Of a DNA stretch of 64,000 nt, positions 60,501 through 64,000 are shown piece after piece. How positions within the stretch are numbered: the stretch's first letter is position 1; each line of letters opens with the position of its first letter. The notes beneath the pieces were generated by a model. It saw only the letters and a program-made list of their open reading frames with translations, did no database searches and had not been told where the DNA came from. The stretch comes from Cinclus cinclus (lineage: Eukaryota; Chordata; Aves; Passeriformes; Cinclidae), in contig NW_026912176.1 of assembly GCF_963662255.1 (NCBI RefSeq), positions 216,001 through 280,000 on the forward strand, given 5' to 3'. Position numbers and translations under genes: made by a program.

Positions 60501-62427
60501 TTTGTAGGCAAAAGCCCTGCATGGGCCGCAGGCAAGTTGACTCCGAAAGGAGGCACTTTTCCCCAGGAAGCCAAACTCAAGAGCCCACTTGGCAGATGTC
60601 ATTTTGTAGGGCGCGTTTGGGCCTCCGATGGCAGCCAAGTTTGGAGGAGGGGGCAGCTTTGGTCTGGGAGGAATCCTCGTCCTTATGGAATTTTTGTTGC
60701 AAAAGCCCAGGACGGGACACAGGCAAGTTGGTTTTGAAAGGAGTCACTTTTCCCCAAGAAGCCAAACTCAAGAGCCCACTTGGCAGGTGTCATTTTCTAG
60801 GGCGCGTTTGGGCCTCCGATGGCAGCCAGGTTTGGAGGAGGGGGCAGCTTTGGTCTGGGAGAAATCCTCGTCCTTCTGGAATTTTTGGAGGCAAAAGCCC
60901 AGGACGGGCCGCAGGCAAGTTAGGCAAGTTGGCTTTGAAAGGAGGCACTTTTCCCCAAGAAGCCAAACTCAAGAACCCTCAATGCAGATGTCATTTTGTG
61001 GGGCGCGTTTGGGCGTCTGATGGCAGCCAGGTTTGGAGGAGGGGGCAGCTTTGGTCTGGGAGAAATCCTCGTCCTTATGGAATTTTTGTAGGCAAAAGCC
61101 CAGGACGGGCCGCAGGCAAGTTGGCTTTGAAACGAGGCACTTCCACACAAGAAGCCAAACTCAAGAGCCTACTTGGCAGATGTCATTTTGTAGGGCACGT
61201 TTGGGCCTCTGATGGCAGCCAGGTTTGGAGGGGGGGGCAGCTTTGGTCTGGGAGAAATCCTCGTCCTTATGGAATTTTTGTAGGCAAAAGCCCTGCATGG
61301 GCCGCAGGCAAGTTGACTCCGAAAGGAGGCATTTTTCCCCAGGAAGCCAAACTCAAGAACCCTCAATGCAGGTGTCATTTTGTGGGGCGCGTTTGGGCCT
61401 CCGATGGCAGCCAGGTTTGGAGGAGGGGGCAGCTTTGGTCTGGGAGAAATCCTCGTCCTTATGGAATTTTTGTAGGCAAAAGCCCAGGACGGGCCGCAGG
61501 CAAGTTGACTCCGAAAGGAGGCACTTTTCCCCAAGAAGCCAAACTCAAGAGCCCACTTGGCAGATGTCATTTTGTAGGGCGCGTTTGGGCCTCCGATGGC
61601 AGCCAGGTTTGGCGGAGGGGGCAGCTTTGGTCTGGGAGGAATCCTCGTCCTTATGGAATTTTTGTAGCAAAAGTCCGGGACGGGACGCCGGCAAGTTGGT
61701 TTTGAAAGGAGTCACTTTTCCCCAAGAAGCCAAACTCAAGAGCCCACTTGGCAGATGTCATTTTGTAGGGCGCGTTTGGGCCTCCGATGGCAGCCAGGTT
61801 TGGAGGAGGGGGCAGCTTTGGTCTGGGAGAAATCCTCGTCCTTCTGGAATTTTTGTAGGCAAAAGCCCAGGACGGGCCGCAGGTAAGTTAGGCATGTTGG
61901 CTTTGAAAGGAGGCACTTTTCCCCAAGAAGCCAAACTCAAGAACCCACAATGCAGATGTCATTTTGTAGGGCGCGTTTGGGCCTCCGATGGCAGCCAGGT
62001 TTGGAGGAGGGGGCAGCTTTGGTCTGGGAGAAATCCTCGTCCTTATGGAATTTTTGTAGGCAAAAGCCCTGCATGGGCCGCAGTCAAGTTGACTCCGAAA
62101 GGAGGCACTTTTCCCCAGGAAGCCAAACTCAAGAGCCCACTTGGCAGATGTCATTTTGTAGGGCGCGTTTGGGCCTCCGATGGCAGCCAGGTTTGGAGGA
62201 GGGGGCAGCTTTGGTCTGGGAGAAATCCTCGTCCATATGGAATTTTTGAAGCAAAAGCCCTGCATGTGCCGCATTCAAGTTAGGCATGTTGGCTTTGAAA
62301 GGAGGCACTTTTCAGCAAGAAGCCAAACTCAAGAGCCCACTTGGCAGATGTCGTTTTGTAGGGCGCGTTTGGGCCTCCGATGGCAGCCAGGTTTGGAGGA
62401 GGAGGCAGCTTTGGTCTGGGAGAAATA
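57551..62427. repeat. Satellite sub-block, right edge of array
   Basis: About 25 monomers. About 58.05-58.7 kb aligns with 60.0-60.7 kb at offset 1964 (10 monomers), sharing gtactcaaaagccc, ggcattttggctcc and aagaacccaaact. The last monomers accumulate private changes: gtccatatggaatttttgaagc (about 62232), gccgcattcaag, cttttcagcaag, gtcgttttg and ggaggaggaggcagc. The array ends inside a monomer after ctgggagaaat. Confidence 0.8.
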
Positions 62428-62450
62428 TTCCCTCTAATACTCGTCGTAAC
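62420..62450. other. Right satellite/telomere-like junction
   Basis: Satellite sequence ctgggagaaat ends at about 62426. About 22 bases that fit neither repeat follow (attccctctaatactcgtcg), and then degenerate CTAA-type repeats begin. The breakpoint phase differs from that of the left junction, so the array is not a whole number of monomers. Confidence 0.7.
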
Positions 62451-62940
62451 ACTAAGCCTAACCCTCTCCCTATGCCTAAACCTAATCCTAACTCTAATGC
62501 TAACATTATTCCAAAACCCTAACCCAAAAACCAACCTTATACCTGACCCTAACCATAGTCCCAAACCTAACCCCAATCTAACCCTAAACCTAACCCTAAC
62601 ACTAACCCTAAAAATAACACTAATCCTAAACCTAATCCTAACACTAACCCTAACACTAAGCCTAAACCTAAACCTAAACCTAACCCTAAACCAAACCCTA
62701 TACCTAACCCTTACCCAAAACCAAACCCACACCCTAACCCTAACCCTAACCCAAACCCTACCCCTAACCCTAACCCTAACCCTAAACCTAACCCTAACCC
62801 TAGCGCTAACACTAAACCTAACCCTAACACTAAACCTAACCCTAACGCTAACCCCTAACCCTATCCCTAACCCCTAACCCTAACCCTAACTCTAACCCTA
62901 ACTCTAAACCAAACGTAACTCTAACCCTAACCCTAATCCT
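62428..62940. repeat. Highly degenerate telomere-like repeats
   Basis: CTAA-spaced hexamers with many substitutions: CCTAAA, CACTAA, ATCCTAA, ATACCTAA, CCAAAAACC and CCATAGTCCC. Few consecutive canonical CCCTAA units occur before about 62730. Long open frames here read as alternating Leu/Thr on one strand and Val/Arg on the other; they are low-complexity artefacts. Confidence 0.9.
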
Positions 62941-64000
62941 AATCACCTTAATCCTAACCCTAACCCTAACCCTAGGCCTAACCCTAACCCTAGGATTAAC
63001 CCTAACCCTGACCCTAACGCTAACCCAAACCTAACTCTAACCCTACCCCTAAACCTAACCCTAACCCTAACCCTAACCCTAGGCCTAAACCTAACCCAAA
63101 CACCAACCCTAAGCCTAACCATAACCCTTAACCCTAACCCTAACCCTAACCCTAACCCTAACCCTAGGCCTAACCCTAACACTAACCCTAACCCTAAACC
63201 TAACCCTAGGCCTAACCCTAACCCTAACCCTAACCCTAACCCTAACCCTAGGACTAACCCTAACCCTAACCCTAACCCGAACCCTAACCCTAACCCTAAC
63301 CCTAACCAAAACCTATCCCTAAACCTAGGCCTAACACTAACCCTAACCCTAACCCTAACCCTAACCCTAACCCTAAGCCAACCCCAATCGTAAACCTAAC
63401 CCTAAACCTAACCCTAACCCTAACCCTAAACCTAGGCCGAACCCTAACCCAAACCCTAACCCTAGGACTAACCCTAACCCTAACCCTAACCCTAACCCTA
63501 ACACTAGGCCGAATCCTAACCCTAACCCTAAACCTAGGACTAACCCTAACCCTAACCCTAACCCTAACCAAACCCTAACCCTAAACCTAGGACTAACCCT
63601 AACCCTAACCCTAACCCTAAACCTAACCCAAACCCTAGGCCTAACCCTAACCCTAACCCTAACCCAAACCCTAGGACTAACCCTAACCCTAACCCTAACC
63701 CTAACCCTAACCCTAACCCTAACCCTAACCCTAACCAAACCCTAAACCTAAACCTAGGCTTAAATCTAACCCTAACCCTAACCCTAACCCTAACCCAACC
63801 CCAATCCTAACCCTAACCCTAGGCCTAAACCTAACCCTAACACTAACCCTAACCCTAACCTTAAACCTAACCATAACCCTAACCCAAACCCAAACACTAA
63901 CCCTAAACCTAACCCTAACCCTAACACTAACACTAACCCTAACCCCTAACCCTAACCCTAACCCTAACCCTAACCCTAACCCTAACCCTATCCCTAACCC
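62941..64000. repeat. Telomere-like (CCCTAA)n block, right flank
   Basis: Cleaner hexamers in the same orientation as the left flank. They carry the same interruptions: CCTAGGCCTAACC (62972, 63167, 63207, 63637), CCTAGGACTAACC (63249, 63462, 63533, 63672) and the compound AAGCCAACCCCAAT (63375), with a related CCCAACCCCAATCC near 63794. The block runs off the window end, so its length is unknown. No gene is seen. Confidence 0.93.

Larger units (their letters stand above)
691..62427. repeat. Subtelomeric satellite array, ~192-bp monomer, ~315 copies
   Basis: Continuous head-to-tail array, all in one orientation. It begins inside a monomer at cttttccccaag and ends inside a monomer after ctgggagaaat. 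Landmarks in order within a monomer are: rtgtcattttgtrgggc, gcgtttgggcctccgatgg, cagccaggtttggaggagg, gggcagctttggtctggg, agaaatcctcgtcctt, atggaatttttgtaggc, aaaagcccaggacgggcc, gcaggcaagttggctttg, aaaggaggcacttttcc, ccaagaagccaaactcaag and agcccacttggcag. My hand count on one monomer gives about 55% GC and 6-7 CpG. Measured periods include 192 (731 to 923), 191 (923 to 1114) and 201 (1114 to 1315). Recurrent alternatives are caagaaccctcaatgcag for the 3' linker, cttctgg for cttatgg, gggaggaatc for gggagaaatc, and cttccacccaag for cttttccccaag. I see no transposon or unique sequence interrupting it. The family is not one I recognise. Confidence 0.97.

Noticed and set aside
691..62427. CENP-B box (core TTCGnnnnAnnCGGG), which would suggest a centromeric satellite
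   Set aside because: The only TTCG contexts (ctttcgtctggg, gtttcggcctcc) and CCCG contexts (agcccgggacggg) lack the remaining conserved bases on either strand.
691..62427. CRISPR-like array (regular repeats)
   Set aside because: Whole ~192-bp units are repeated with no unique spacers, in a TTAGGG-telomere genome.
691..62427. Galliform-type ~41-bp subtelomeric repeats (PO41/CNM-like)
   Set aside because: A short likeness (tcattttgtaggg beside gaatttttgtaggc, ~91 bp apart) hints at old internal repetition, but no ~41-bp period is visible and I cannot support the assignment.
691..62427. Embedded transposon, retroelement or processed gene in the array
   Set aside because: The monomer period continues through the whole array; no interruption, target-site duplication or poly(A) tract was found.
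62280..62877. Open frames in the right flank rich in Leu/Thr or Val/Arg dipeptides
   Set aside because: These are translations of degenerate CCCTAA repeats; low complexity with no sign of selection.

Overview
This 64 kb window carries no gene that I can support. It is a subtelomere-like satellite domain with three parts. Positions 1-690 are a telomere-like (CCCTAA)n block with variant hexamers. Positions 691 to about 62427 are one uninterrupted array of roughly 315 head-to-tail copies of a satellite of about 192 bp and about 55% GC. Positions 62428-64000 are a second telomere-like block in the same orientation, strongly degenerate next to the satellite and more canonical further right.

The TTAGGG-type repeat (CCCTAA on the + strand), the many C->T and G->A changes at CpG sites in the monomers, and the multi-level satellite organisation suggest an animal, most likely a vertebrate. 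I do not recognise the satellite family and cannot name the species. I see no transposon, tRNA, rRNA, CRISPR or unique-sequence island in the array.

The basic monomer is 192 bp. Common length variants are 201 bp (a 9-bp tandem duplication giving gcaagttaggcaagtt in place of gcaagtt), 191 bp (gtagcaaaag in place of gtaggcaaaag, usually followed by ggttttgaaaggagtcac), 200 bp (gcaagttgctttg) and copies with one extra A (cctcaaatgcag). Because 192 and 201 are multiples of three and the unit lacks stops in several frames, long open frames run on both strands (up to about 850 codons). These are a by-product of the repeat and not genes.

Above the monomer level the array is a mosaic of block duplications with periods of 593, 1570, about 1964, about 2150-2350, 2539, 2551, 2951 and 3130 bp (3, 8, 10, 11-12, 13, 13, 15 and 16 monomers). 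Some neighbouring copies are almost identical over 1.7-2.3 kb. Three zones stand out: 2.5-19 kb (13- and 15-monomer blocks), 36.3-46.2 kb (11-, 12- and 16-monomer blocks) and 54.3-57.5 kb (an 8-monomer block duplicated with one visible base difference). Diagnostic variants are regional, as expected from local unequal exchange or gene conversion.

Both flanks share unusual compound motifs (CCTAGGMCTAACC and AAGCCAACCYCAAT). The array therefore looks embedded in, or alternating with, one family of telomere-like blocks. The left junction joins near-perfect telomere hexamers to the satellite with a 2-bp overlap, while the right junction is eroded on both sides.
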